Shown here one piece after another: positions 17,122-26,584 of a stretch of 64,000 nucleotides of DNA. The first letter of the stretch is position 1. Every line of letters begins with the position of its first letter. The position numbers and the translations under genes were made by a program. Below the pieces are notes generated by a model, which saw nothing but the letters and a program-made list of their open reading frames with translations, was not told the origin of the DNA and searched no databases. This DNA comes from Candidatus Cloacimonadota bacterium (GTDB lineage: Bacteria > Muiribacteriota > UBA6191), in assembly GCA_023954715.1 (NCBI GenBank), contig JAGSHD010000010.1:116655-180654 (forward strand), read 5' to 3'.

Positions 17122-17850
17122 GTGGCAAAAAAGAGACTCGGACTAAACATCGATCATGTAGCAACAGTTAGACAAGCTCGTATGACCTATGAGCCTTCTC
17201 CATTGAAAGCAGCAATACTTGCTCAAGGACTAGGAGTTGAACAAATTACTGTACACATACGTATGGATCGTAGACATATTCAAGACGATGATGTCCGAGT
17301 ATTAAAAGCCAACCTTAAAATTCCTCTTAACGTAGAAATGTCTACTACTAAAGAGATGAGAGAGTTTGCAATCAGACTAAAGCCGACCAAGGTTACTCTT
17401 GTTCCTGAAAAAAAATCCGAAGTTACAACAGAAGGTGGACTAAACGTAATTAAAAAGAGTCGATCGATTAAAACTTTTATTAAAGAGACTAAAAAAAATA
17501 AAACTCTTATTTCAGTATTTATCGATCCTGATATAGACATGATAGAGCACACCAATAAACTCGGTATTGATGAGGTAGAATTAAATACAGGAGTTTACGC
17601 TGAAGCAACTTCCACTGAAAGCCAAGCTTATGAGCTAAAGCGATTACAAAAGGCTGCTACCTTTGCTAAAAGCCTTGGTCTAACAGTCGCAGCTGGACAT
17701 GGACTGACTACAAAAAATCTCGATCCCATACTAAAGATTGAAGAAATCGAAGAGCTAAACATAGGACATCATATTATTGCTCAATCCATCTTTGTAGGAC
17801 TAGACTATAAGATTAAAGAGATACAGAGTCTTTTGAATGTTAAAGACTAA
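17122..17850 (+). CDS. pdxJ: pyridoxine 5'-phosphate synthase
   Basis: Condenses 1-deoxyxylulose 5-phosphate with 3-amino-2-oxopropyl phosphate, the last ring-closing step of the DXP-dependent vitamin B6 pathway. The 242-residue TIM barrel has the family signatures LGLNIDHVATVRQAR, TVHIRMDRRHIQDDD, LNVEMS, EVELNTGVYA and GHGLTTKN. GTG start at 17122 with AAGGAT nine bases upstream. It stands alone in this window; the inverted repeat upstream could control it. Confidence 0.97.
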   Translation: MAKKRLGLNIDHVATVRQARMTYEPSPLKAAILAQGLGVEQITVHIRMDRRHIQDDDVRVLKANLKIPLNVEMSTTKEMREFAIRLKPTKVTLVPEKKSEVTTEGGLNVIKKSRSIKTFIKETKKNKTLISVFIDPDIDMIEHTNKLGIDEVELNTGVYAEATSTESQAYELKRLQKAATFAKSLGLTVAAGHGLTTKNLDPILKIEEIEELNIGHHIIAQSIFVGLDYKIKEIQSLLNVKD

Positions 17851-18049
17851 TCCCACTAAATTTATATAAGTTGGTTTCTACTTTTCTAAATTTTGCTTGT
17901 AAAATATATGAATTATACAGACACAAATGATAAACTTTAGCTTACAGTTTTAGGGATCTAGATTTAAGAAACCTAAAAAAACCAGCAAAAGTGAATATTT
18001 TAATAATAAAGTATGCTTAATCTCACATTTTTATAATATTTAGGGCTTT

Positions 18050-19447
18050 ATGGCTATATCTCTTGATAAATTATATGAGGATTTGATCAATCCAACCTTA
18101 GACGTAAAGCTATTGGCATTAAATACTGTAGTCCGATTACCTCTTCGAGGTGCCCAACAAAACTCACAGATCATTCAAAAAATATTTGTCTCCTTAAAAA
18201 AGTATGAACATCATGACAATAGCGAAGTGTCTTTTGTTGCAAAAAAAGCATCTGAACATTTAGTAAATAATATACCTCAGTTAGCACAAAAGTTTTCGGG
18301 CCCAAATCAAACAGTTTTTGACCCAAATGATTTAAAGTCTCCACAGAGCGAGACCCGATTGCAATGCCTCAATTATATGCTTGCTCATGATTGTAAAGAA
18401 GGCTACTTCCCAATACTCTTCATGCTAGTTTCTGAAAAAGACGAAAAAGTTATATCTACTGCTATCATCGTTCTTGCAAAATATGGCAACAAAAAAACCG
18501 TACATTTGTTACAAGTTTTTCTATACTTTGAAAATAACAGAATTCGAGCTAACGCTGTAGAAGCCATCGAAACTCTTGGATCTAGTAGCGATCTTTTAGA
18601 GCTTTTACCTCCTTTAATCAATGATGAAAATAACAGAGTTCGTGGCAATGTACTTAAAGCATTATCTAGTTTAGGTTCTTCACAAGTATTAAAGCATATC
18701 GCCAAAATGTTAGATAGTACACGGGCATCTATTCGCTCTTCTGCAATCTATGTACTGAGTCAGATATCAGGAGATGGCGTCATTGCCTTACTCAATCGTG
18801 CCGCCCATGACGAGTTTGAACCGGTAAGATTGCAAGTAGTGGACGCTCTTTCTAAACAACAGGATATGGCCGTTTTACCTATCCTACAAAAACTTTCTCA
18901 AGACATTGATATTGAAGTAAGTGAAAAAGCAATTGAAGCCTTAAATCATCTCAATGAGAAAAAAAACTCTCATATTATGGCGTTAACAAACATTGATAAC
19001 TACAAACAAGAAGAAGCTACAGAATACTCTTCAAGCGATGAAGATGATGAAGAAGTGAGTACAAAGCTATCAGAAGATGAGTTTGATGATCTCCTTGAAA
19101 AAGAAATGATGAAAATTGGACAAATCATCGTATCTCATCACCAAAATGGTTTTATTAAAGAAGACAAGCTTTTAAGTAATATTTATCAAATCAATACAAT
19201 TATTACCCAACTCGAAGAAAAATCTATTAAGTTTGGGGATAAAAACTTCGTGTACTCCTTGAAAAAAGCTCTTGGAGGCGACTTTAATGAACAAATTGCT
19301 CTACAACAATTGCAGTATAAACTAGATGATGCCTTTGTAGATTTGGGCGAACTAGCTTATGAGCTTTTCACTACCGGTGCCTTTAATCACCAAGATATAG
19401 AACCTCGCTTTCGCAAATGTCAAACTTTGTTTGAGCAACAACAATAA
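18050..19447 (+). CDS. HEAT-repeat protein, first of a signalling cluster
   Basis: A 465-residue cytosolic helical-repeat protein. An N-terminal helical domain (about 1-80) is followed by about six HEAT/PBS-lyase-like repeats (about 95-300; units such as NNRVRGNVLKALSSLGS and EPVRLQVVDALSKQ), an acidic linker (SSSDEDDEEVS) and a C-terminal all-helical domain (about 345-465). The same N-terminal domain occurs in the genes at 22019 and 22863, and the C-terminal domain recurs at 22863, so these are paralogues. It is followed after 14 bp by a CheA-like kinase, suggesting that it serves as an adaptor or scaffold for it. Confidence 0.8.
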   Translation: MAISLDKLYEDLINPTLDVKLLALNTVVRLPLRGAQQNSQIIQKIFVSLKKYEHHDNSEVSFVAKKASEHLVNNIPQLAQKFSGPNQTVFDPNDLKSPQSETRLQCLNYMLAHDCKEGYFPILFMLVSEKDEKVISTAIIVLAKYGNKKTVHLLQVFLYFENNRIRANAVEAIETLGSSSDLLELLPPLINDENNRVRGNVLKALSSLGSSQVLKHIAKMLDSTRASIRSSAIYVLSQISGDGVIALLNRAAHDEFEPVRLQVVDALSKQQDMAVLPILQKLSQDIDIEVSEKAIEALNHLNEKKNSHIMALTNIDNYKQEEATEYSSSDEDDEEVSTKLSEDEFDDLLEKEMMKIGQIIVSHHQNGFIKEDKLLSNIYQINTIITQLEEKSIKFGDKNFVYSLKKALGGDFNEQIALQQLQYKLDDAFVDLGELAYELFTTGAFNHQDIEPRFRKCQTLFEQQQ

Positions 19448-19461
19448 CCAAAAGCTACTTT

Positions 19462-21822
19462 ATGAGCCAAGCAAAAATAACTCTTATATCCAGTGATAGC
19501 TCTTGGAAATCTATTCTTGAGATTTTGCTACAATTAAAAAATATTGAGTTGAACTTTTTGTCTAAAGATAGCTTTGACCCAAACATAAAACTTGATGATC
19601 CAGTCATCTTATATGATTACGATACAGATACTAAAGAGGCCCTTGAGCATATAAAATCAATTGTCTCCAATTCACCTTCCTCTCAAATTTTAATATCATC
19701 CAACCTAGCCCAAAAAGATTTAGACAAATTTGAACAATTTAATTTATTTGGTGTGATCGATAAGCCTTTTAACACAGCCGGTATGTTTAGTATTTTAAAG
19801 GCGTTAGAGTTGAGCAATGCCTTACTAACAAGTAATGATCCTAATACTCCATATTACTTACGACTAGGCGAGTTAATGCTAGTCTTTCAAGAACTAGGTA
19901 ACTTTACTAAGTTAGATGACCTACTTAACTTTATTATTCTATCTGTTACACGCACTATCGGCTCCGAACGCTCCAGTCTATTTTTAGCAGATCACGAAAC
20001 AAACGAGCTCTATTCGACCATCGCAGAGGGTATGAAAGGCAAAGAAATTCGCTTTCCAATTGGAGTAGGTATTGCAGGATCTGTAGCTCAAAGCAAAGAA
20101 ACCATTTTGATACCAGATCCCTATAATGATGATCGATTTAATTCAGCCTTTGATAAACAAACAGGATTTGTAACTAGAAACATCCTTTGTATGCCTATGT
20201 GCAATATGGAAGGAAAAGTGATCGGTGTAATACAAGTGCTAAACAAAAAAGTCGGTGGATTTATTGACGAAGATATCGATCTACTTTCTGCACTTTGTAC
20301 CCCAGCTGCCGTGAGTTTAGAGTCCACCATATTGTTTAATCAGATGGAAAAACTTGTAGCTATTAAAACCAAAGACTTACAATTTGCTCTAGATTCTAAT
20401 CGAAACATTCTTGAAAACATAGATAATGGGATCTTAATTCTCAATGATAAACTAAATATATGTGATGGTTTTTCAAAAAGTTGTGAGTCTTTGTTAGATT
20501 CAAATAAGTTGCTAGACTCTCCTATTGGGGATTTTTCATTTCAATCTGTCAATGGTTTTGAGCCTTTTGATAAAAAACAAATGATCGACTGGCTGATCTA
20601 CGGCTTTGACAATCCAGAGATGGATAGTTGGGAGGATTTAAGCTCTGAAAACTGTTTTTCAATCAATGAAAAAATATTAAAAATCACTTTCCAACGAATC
20701 TTTTCTAGTGATCAAGTTTCACTGATGATGGTTATAATTACAGACTTTACCAAAACCTACCATCTCGAACTCGAAATGGAAAAAAAGTCAGTAGAAGCAA
20801 AACTGCAAATGGAAGCCATTCTAGCTATGACTCAGTTAGGTCATAAAGCTTCTACAGAAAACTTCACAGATATTCAAAATACCATGCAAAACCTCAATAC
20901 TTTATACTCATCTAAAGAGTTTGATTTAGATAAAATCAATGAGGCATTTCGTAGTATACACACTCTTAAAGGGCACTGTGCAACCATAGGACTAAAGAGT
21001 TTTTCAGATTTAATTCACACAGAAGAAGACTTTTGGATGGACTATAGAAATAGACAAACCATCTCTTCAAAAGAGCTATTAGAAAGAAAAACTGTACTAT
21101 CTGAGTTTCTCCAACTTTTAGAGAGCTACTATGATTTAAGACAAAAACTATTCTCATCAGATAATAGCGATAGTATACAAATCCCAGGTCTCCCCTTCAA
21201 CGAGCTCTTAGACAACTTTAAACAAACAAATAAAGCAGATATCAAAAAGTTCCTACTCCAATTCAAGGAGTACAGTGTAATCTACATTTCAAAATCTCTA
21301 GAACAAATCGTAAAACAGCTTTCCCAAGAAACAAACAAAATAGTTCAGTGGAAAGCACTCGAAACAGAAGATTTTATACCCGAAAAAATATGGAAACCAT
21401 TATCTGCCATATTTGGACATTTAATTAGAAACTCCATGGATCATGGAATTGAAACTCCAGATATTCGACTAAAACAAAACAAACCAGAAATAGGAACGAT
21501 TTCATTTTCCTATAAAGCTACTAAAAAACTACATAAATTCCTCTTAAAAGATGATGGACGGGGCATTGATCTAATTAAAGTTAAGCAAAAAGCTATTGAT
21601 AAGTCCTTGATCCAAGAAGAAGATCAAATCATTGAAAAAGAAGCTATTGATCTGTTGTTTCACCCTGGTTTTACGACAACAGATCAAATATCTGCTTTGA
21701 GTGGGCGGGGAGTTGGTATGGATGCTGTAAAGCAAGTCGTTAGCGACTTAAATGGTACGATCTCTTTAACACAAAAAACTGGGATTGGCCTAGAGGTAAC
21801 AATTGAAATACCTGTCAGCTAA
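19462..21822 (+). CDS. CheA-like kinase with receiver-like, GAF, PAS-like and HPt modules
   Basis: A 786-residue soluble sensor kinase. Order: a receiver-like domain (about 1-115) that seems to lack a standard acidic pocket; GAF (about 145-285); a PAS-like stretch (about 305-420); a coiled coil; an HPt module with the phosphoryl His500 in IHTLKGHCATIGL; and a CheA-type HATPase (about 640-786) with LIRNSMDHGIE, the DDGRG G1 box, HPGFTT and the GRGVGMD G2 box. There is no P5/CheW-like domain after the ATPase, unlike true CheA, so it is not expected to join chemoreceptor arrays by the normal route. Genes for HEAT-repeat proteins flank it on both sides. Confidence 0.9.
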   Translation: MSQAKITLISSDSSWKSILEILLQLKNIELNFLSKDSFDPNIKLDDPVILYDYDTDTKEALEHIKSIVSNSPSSQILISSNLAQKDLDKFEQFNLFGVIDKPFNTAGMFSILKALELSNALLTSNDPNTPYYLRLGELMLVFQELGNFTKLDDLLNFIILSVTRTIGSERSSLFLADHETNELYSTIAEGMKGKEIRFPIGVGIAGSVAQSKETILIPDPYNDDRFNSAFDKQTGFVTRNILCMPMCNMEGKVIGVIQVLNKKVGGFIDEDIDLLSALCTPAAVSLESTILFNQMEKLVAIKTKDLQFALDSNRNILENIDNGILILNDKLNICDGFSKSCESLLDSNKLLDSPIGDFSFQSVNGFEPFDKKQMIDWLIYGFDNPEMDSWEDLSSENCFSINEKILKITFQRIFSSDQVSLMMVIITDFTKTYHLELEMEKKSVEAKLQMEAILAMTQLGHKASTENFTDIQNTMQNLNTLYSSKEFDLDKINEAFRSIHTLKGHCATIGLKSFSDLIHTEEDFWMDYRNRQTISSKELLERKTVLSEFLQLLESYYDLRQKLFSSDNSDSIQIPGLPFNELLDNFKQTNKADIKKFLLQFKEYSVIYISKSLEQIVKQLSQETNKIVQWKALETEDFIPEKIWKPLSAIFGHLIRNSMDHGIETPDIRLKQNKPEIGTISFSYKATKKLHKFLLKDDGRGIDLIKVKQKAIDKSLIQEEDQIIEKEAIDLLFHPGFTTTDQISALSGRGVGMDAVKQVVSDLNGTISLTQKTGIGLEVTIEIPVS

Positions 21823-22018
21823 TTTTTGATTGCATTTCTTAAATTTAATACAAATCTATAGGCCCTAAAGCTTGTTTCTATACTAATAAATTTATATCAT
21901 AAAAGCTTATTTAATTGTAAAAAATCGATACCATGATTTATTTTTTGTTGGAACACAAATATATGGTAAATGAAGCTTATTTAATTTCACTCCTACCTTA
22001 GGTAATACTTTATAACTT

Positions 22019-22858
22019 ATGAACTTGTATTTTGAAAACATCATCCATGATTTGAAAAATGCTGACCAAGAATCCCTCATTTTAATTTTGGTCAAATGTT
22101 TAAAGCTACAAAAAAAGTGGATCAGTGACTCACACAAAAACTACGAGCTTCTATTAGAGATATCAAAACACTTAAATAAAGATAATCGAATCTACGCACT
22201 AGCAATCCGAGTCAGAAAACATATCGAGTTTTTATTTCCTAGATGGACTAGTGTAGATCAAAAATCTGCTCGTGAATTTGTAGTAAATATACTGGAGTCA
22301 CCTAGTTCATCAGAAGAAGAGATATCTCAAGCCCTTTTTATTTTACAAAAAATCATTCGCCCTGTTGATAATGAGTATCTCCGGCCATTATTTTCACACA
22401 AAAATACAATAGTACGCTCCCTTACTTTGACATGCTATGCTGAAATTCCTTCTGCTGAAGATATTCCTTTTCTTTTTGCCGAGTTGTTCCAATTTTCTCC
22501 CATGATTGTGAGTATTTTAAATCGATTGATTCAAGATGGTGCTCGTAAAAACTTTTTTGACTACTTTCTCTCACAAGTTCAAAGTCCAGATATAAACCAA
22601 AAGATAAAACTATTAGAAGTTTGTAAAAGGTTACAGACCTCCAATGAGCTTGTTCAAGCCCTGCGTATTTTTTCACAAATTCCTAGTAAAGATTTTAAGC
22701 TTTTATTGTTAGACGTCCTTAAATATCATTCTGGTGACTCCATGGATGCTATTTTACAATTATTTTTAAATGATTTTGATATCGATATCTGTGAAAAGGC
22801 AACCGAAATAAAAAATAAAACTTCACCTATTACAGCAGTTAAGAAGCTACCATTTTAA
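22019..22858 (+). CDS. HEAT-repeat-like protein of the CheA-like cluster
   Basis: A 279-residue all-helical protein. Its first ~75 residues (ENIIHDLKNADQESLILILVKCL ...) align by pattern with the N-termini of the neighbours at 18050 and 22863, and the remainder contains degenerate HEAT units, ending in DFDIDICEKATEI, the same capping motif as DIDIEVSEKAIEAL and DLDIEICEAALETI in those neighbours. No enzyme motif. It follows the kinase gene by 196 bp and precedes the next HEAT gene by 4 bp. Probably a scaffold within one signalling complex. Confidence 0.7.
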   Translation: MNLYFENIIHDLKNADQESLILILVKCLKLQKKWISDSHKNYELLLEISKHLNKDNRIYALAIRVRKHIEFLFPRWTSVDQKSAREFVVNILESPSSSEEEISQALFILQKIIRPVDNEYLRPLFSHKNTIVRSLTLTCYAEIPSAEDIPFLFAELFQFSPMIVSILNRLIQDGARKNFFDYFLSQVQSPDINQKIKLLEVCKRLQTSNELVQALRIFSQIPSKDFKLLLLDVLKYHSGDSMDAILQLFLNDFDIDICEKATEIKNKTSPITAVKKLPF

Positions 22859-22862
22859 ATAT

Positions 22863-25475
22863 ATGTCGCAAACTCAATTAACTAAAATAATCAGTGAATT
22901 AAAAAAGACAAATGAAAAACTGATGATCCTTGCCTTGATGCAGGTTCCTAGTTTAAAACCAGATGCTGATTATAATGCAGACGATCTAAAAGCACTTTCA
23001 CAACTTATCTCTTCAAATGTTTTGTCAAACAATCCTGATGTATCTTATCTTTCAAGAAAAGCTGCCAATCATATGCAAGACAAATTTCAACTGACCCCAG
23101 TTGATGAAAATGTGATTTTAGGTGATAGCTCCGATGATAGCGATGAGTTCATTACTATAGATGAGAGTTTTTCTCAAGATCCACTAAGCTTAGAAAAACA
23201 GCTCCTAGCTTTACCTGATAATTATCAAGATCATGATAATATTCTTCCGTTTTTGATGCATTCAAATAACCGTATTATAGCGACAACAATTGAGACTCTT
23301 GCCAGAACAGCTTACCCTAAACAAGAGTTAATCACTGAATGTAAACCTTTCTTAGACTCCGATCATAACAGAATAAAAGCCAATGCCATCATAGCTATTG
23401 GTACACTAGATTTTAGCCTTGTAAGTGAACATCTCTCAGCTATGTTTCAAACTACTAAAATCTCTATGAGAGAGTCTGCTGTCTACGCAATTTCAAAGTT
23501 GCAAACAAGTATGGCACTGCAAAAGCTGTTATTAAAGTGCTTACACGACCCATATTTAGATATCCGTCTTAGAGCGATTGATATTCTTAAAAGATACAAT
23601 CATCCAGACGTAGTAACTCAAATGAAACGCCTCGCAAATGATTTGGATATTGAAATATGTGAAGCAGCCCTTGAAACGATTGAAGCACTTCAAAACTCAA
23701 AAAGCCAAACTGTTGAAGATATCCCACAAGAGGAGCAACCTCTAGCCCCTTTTGAGCATATCCAAACTCTAGAAGAGCAACAAGATACAGTAGATCTAGA
23801 TGATTTTGAGCCTGAACAAGATAATTTCTTTAACTCTCACGAACAAGAGAGTATCCATATTGAAAATGATTTTATAAGCATTGAAAATAATGAACTCGAT
23901 GAATTTATCATTCCCGCTAAACCAAGTGAAAATCAACAAACTACCCTTGAGCCGGATGAAAAAGAGAAGATCCAATCCACTCTAGCTGACTTTGAAACCC
24001 CGATTGATGATTTTGATACTTTTGAAATCACCGATACAGACCAAGATATTCAAGTAAATACTGAGCAAGAAAGCATTGTGATCGATGAAGCTCCGATAGT
24101 TGTTGAAACAGAAACTCCCCCGATGGAAGAATCTGAACCAACAGATCTCTCATTAGAAACTGACTTAGATCCCGAATTTGACCTGTTTGCTGTTGAAGAA
24201 TCCACTCAAGCAATAAATAACAACACAGAATCTATCGATCTTTTTGCTATGGATGATATTGAATCACTTGAGTCAGAGAGGACTAGTGATTCAAATGTAG
24301 TCACTGAAGATACTCCACATATTCAAGAAAATTCTACAACTGAACCAGAAGATCACTCTGACTTTGATGTTTTTGATGATATTGAAGCCAGTGAATCCTT
24401 TTCTTTAGAGACATCACCCTCCGTAGAGGACCAACCTCCTAAGCACGCTCCTATACAAGATGACTTTGATCTATTTGATTTCAACGAAGATCAAGAAGAT
24501 CAAAGTAAAACGATACAAGACAAGCCAAGTACTAGTGATTTAACTACTTCATCAGAGCCGACGGATGACTTTCCTGACTTTGAAAACAATAGAGAAGTAT
24601 TATCAGCTAGTGATACCCATGTACAAGATTCAGAAGTCAATACTAAACCTTTGGTAGATGAGTTTGCAGACTTTCCTGACTTTGATGAGCAAGTCCCAGT
24701 AGTCAAAGACGATCAATCAGATTTGACCAGTAGTCCTAAAGACTCAAATAATGTGCAAGAAAACTATCAACTAACGCAGTCAGAGCCACAACAAGATGAA
24801 AAACCATCAGCTAAAGTAGTTGAAATCTCTCAGGAAACCTTAAAGTCTTTGCAATTTTTAGATGAAATTCATCAAAAAATATTTCAACAAAATAAAAATA
24901 TTGATGTAAAGGATCAAGATTACTTTGAACCAATTAAACTAAATGTAGCAGATAACTTTTTTGAAAACTTTCAAGATAAGGATCTCTCTAGTACTGATGG
25001 AGATTGGTTACCATATCTTCGAGTTAAAGCGATAGTGCCCAGCCCTAAGCCAGCGTCTCCTAGTCCTGAAAAACCCCGCAATAAACCTCCAACAAAAGTT
25101 GTTCCTAAACCAGAGGTCACCAAAGTAACTCCTATAAATAAAGATGCTATCTCTGCAAAAATTACTACAGTTCTAAAAGAAATAGGTAACGAATGTTATC
25201 AGCTATGCCAAGAATATGATCCAGAAAACGAAGAAATCAATACTGTATACAAAACCATCTTAAAAATTCAGTCTCATTTAGATGCCATGATCAAGGGTAA
25301 AATCAAAGCAACTCCCAAGTTAAACTTAAAGGTTATTAAAAGAAAACTAGACCAAACATTTGAAAAACTTGGTAGAATCACACTAAAAGAAATTAATGGT
25401 AAAAGATTTATCCTGCATAACTCTGAAAAATTTCAAAAACAGATTAGAACTTTAGTGAAACAACTAAACTCTTAA
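22863..25475 (+). CDS. large acidic HEAT-repeat protein with recurring DLF/DFP motifs
   Basis: An 870-residue cytosolic protein. An N-terminal paralogous helical domain (1-80) and HEAT repeats (about 110-280) lead into about 350 residues of very acidic, probably disordered sequence (about 285-640). Inside it short motifs recur: FDLFA, IDLFAMDD, FDVFDD, FDLFDF, DFPDFEN, FADFPDFDE. A proline-rich stretch (about 725-755) and a helical C-terminal domain (about 760-870), similar to that of the gene at 18050, end the protein. The layout, folded ends joined by a long acidic tether with repeated hydrophobic-in-acid motifs, suggests multivalent binding of a partner. It converges with yraN with a 4-bp overlap. 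Confidence 0.75.
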   Translation: MSQTQLTKIISELKKTNEKLMILALMQVPSLKPDADYNADDLKALSQLISSNVLSNNPDVSYLSRKAANHMQDKFQLTPVDENVILGDSSDDSDEFITIDESFSQDPLSLEKQLLALPDNYQDHDNILPFLMHSNNRIIATTIETLARTAYPKQELITECKPFLDSDHNRIKANAIIAIGTLDFSLVSEHLSAMFQTTKISMRESAVYAISKLQTSMALQKLLLKCLHDPYLDIRLRAIDILKRYNHPDVVTQMKRLANDLDIEICEAALETIEALQNSKSQTVEDIPQEEQPLAPFEHIQTLEEQQDTVDLDDFEPEQDNFFNSHEQESIHIENDFISIENNELDEFIIPAKPSENQQTTLEPDEKEKIQSTLADFETPIDDFDTFEITDTDQDIQVNTEQESIVIDEAPIVVETETPPMEESEPTDLSLETDLDPEFDLFAVEESTQAINNNTESIDLFAMDDIESLESERTSDSNVVTEDTPHIQENSTTEPEDHSDFDVFDDIEASESFSLETSPSVEDQPPKHAPIQDDFDLFDFNEDQEDQSKTIQDKPSTSDLTTSSEPTDDFPDFENNREVLSASDTHVQDSEVNTKPLVDEFADFPDFDEQVPVVKDDQSDLTSSPKDSNNVQENYQLTQSEPQQDEKPSAKVVEISQETLKSLQFLDEIHQKIFQQNKNIDVKDQDYFEPIKLNVADNFFENFQDKDLSSTDGDWLPYLRVKAIVPSPKPASPSPEKPRNKPPTKVVPKPEVTKVTPINKDAISAKITTVLKEIGNECYQLCQEYDPENEEINTVYKTILKIQSHLDAMIKGKIKATPKLNLKVIKRKLDQTFEKLGRITLKEINGKRFILHNSEKFQKQIRTLVKQLNS

Positions 25476-25828
25476 GTGAACGCATCTTCGATGTGCTCTA
25501 GCTCATAATTAGAGGCATCCCCTGTTATACAAACCACATCAAATCTACATATACTTTCTTCTTTCCAGATATAAGAATAAAAGTGTTGAGCAGTTCTTTT
25601 GATTTTATTTTTCTTTTTGGAATTTATGCTTTGTATAGGATCCATAAACTGATTGCTTGTTCGAGTTCTTACTTCAACAAAGACTAAATTATCTTGGTGA
25701 TATAAAATAAGATCTATCTCACCGCCTCGTTTTAAGAAGTTTCTTTGAACCAGTCTAGCTCCCAATGAAGTAAGATACTCTAATGCAATATCTTCACCCC
25801 ATCGGCCAAGATCCTGAGATTTACTCAT
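25472..25828 (-). CDS. yraN: YraN/UPF0102 putative endonuclease
   Basis: A 118-residue protein with the restriction-endonuclease-like fold of the UPF0102 family, whose cellular role is unsettled. The key residues are visible: GRWGEDIALEYL at the start, the Asp in KRGGEIDLI and the ExK-like motif VFVEVRTR. Its start overlaps the end of the pseudouridine-synthase gene by 8 bp, so the two are co-translated. Confidence 0.92.
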   Translation of the reverse strand: MSKSQDLGRWGEDIALEYLTSLGARLVQRNFLKRGGEIDLILYHQDNLVFVEVRTRTSNQFMDPIQSINSKKKNKIKRTAQHFYSYIWKEESICRFDVVCITGDASNYELEHIEDAFT

Positions 25829-26522
25829 TGAGGTACATTAACTGAATATCACTCTCACTAAGTTCAACAAAATCTCCCGTTTGTAGCACAATGGAGAGTC
25901 TTCCGATAGCCACTCTTCGCAACCTAGATACATTATAATCTAAAGCCAACAGCATACGTCGAATTTGTCGATTTTTCCCTTCTTTAAGCCATATAAAAAA
26001 CTCAGTTTTTGACTTTCTTTGGACCCTACAAGGTTGAGTTTTATAATCCTCAATATCAACGCCTTTAGATAAGCTTTCAAGATCTTTGTCATTAATCACT
26101 CGTGTTACTCTCACTTGATACTTTTTTTCATGCTGAAACGAAGGATGGGTCATTTCTTGGGCTAAATCTCCATCATTCGTCATCAATAACAAGCCTTCAG
26201 AGTCTTTATCTAAACGTCCAACGGGGTACACATGCCCAGCATCAGGAAAATACTCTAAGAGATTTGGTGTTTCATGCTCCGAAAGAGTACAAATTACTCC
26301 TTTTGGCTTGTAAAACATGTAGGTCTTTCTCTTTTTCTCCTCAAGAGTAACCACATACTCTGAACCCTCTACTGATATAATATTACCCTCTATAACATAA
26401 CAGCCTAATTCAACAGTTTCGTTATTTAAACGAACCATTCCCGCTTCGATTAAGCGGTCTGCTGCTCTTCTTGAACAATGTCCACATTTGGATAAGTATT
26501 TGTTTAGTCGCATATGACTCAT
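25821..26522 (-). CDS. RsuA/RluB/RluE-family pseudouridine synthase
   Basis: A 233-residue rRNA pseudouridine synthase: an N-terminal S4 RNA-binding domain (about 4-60, MRLNKYLSKCGHCSRRAAD) and a catalytic domain with the active-site Asp in PVGRLDKDSEGLLL and the C-terminal GKNRQIRRML motif. These enzymes modify one uridine in 16S (RsuA) or 23S (RluB/E/F) rRNA; RluB-like is most likely by pattern, but the target cannot be fixed here. The ATG at 26522 has AAGG six bases upstream. Confidence 0.93.
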   Translation of the reverse strand: MSHMRLNKYLSKCGHCSRRAADRLIEAGMVRLNNETVELGCYVIEGNIISVEGSEYVVTLEEKKRKTYMFYKPKGVICTLSEHETPNLLEYFPDAGHVYPVGRLDKDSEGLLLMTNDGDLAQEMTHPSFQHEKKYQVRVTRVINDKDLESLSKGVDIEDYKTQPCRVQRKSKTEFFIWLKEGKNRQIRRMLLALDYNVSRLRRVAIGRLSIVLQTGDFVELSESDIQLMYLNE

Positions 26523-26584
26523 AGGGTGCCTTTTATTGATGCCTAGATTGTTGCTCTAGTAAATGATTAAATATGAATCTTTAA

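Noticed and set aside
19462..21822. Calling the kinase a true chemotaxis CheA
   Set aside because: It lacks the CheW-like P5 domain and no cheW, cheR, cheB or receptor gene is near.
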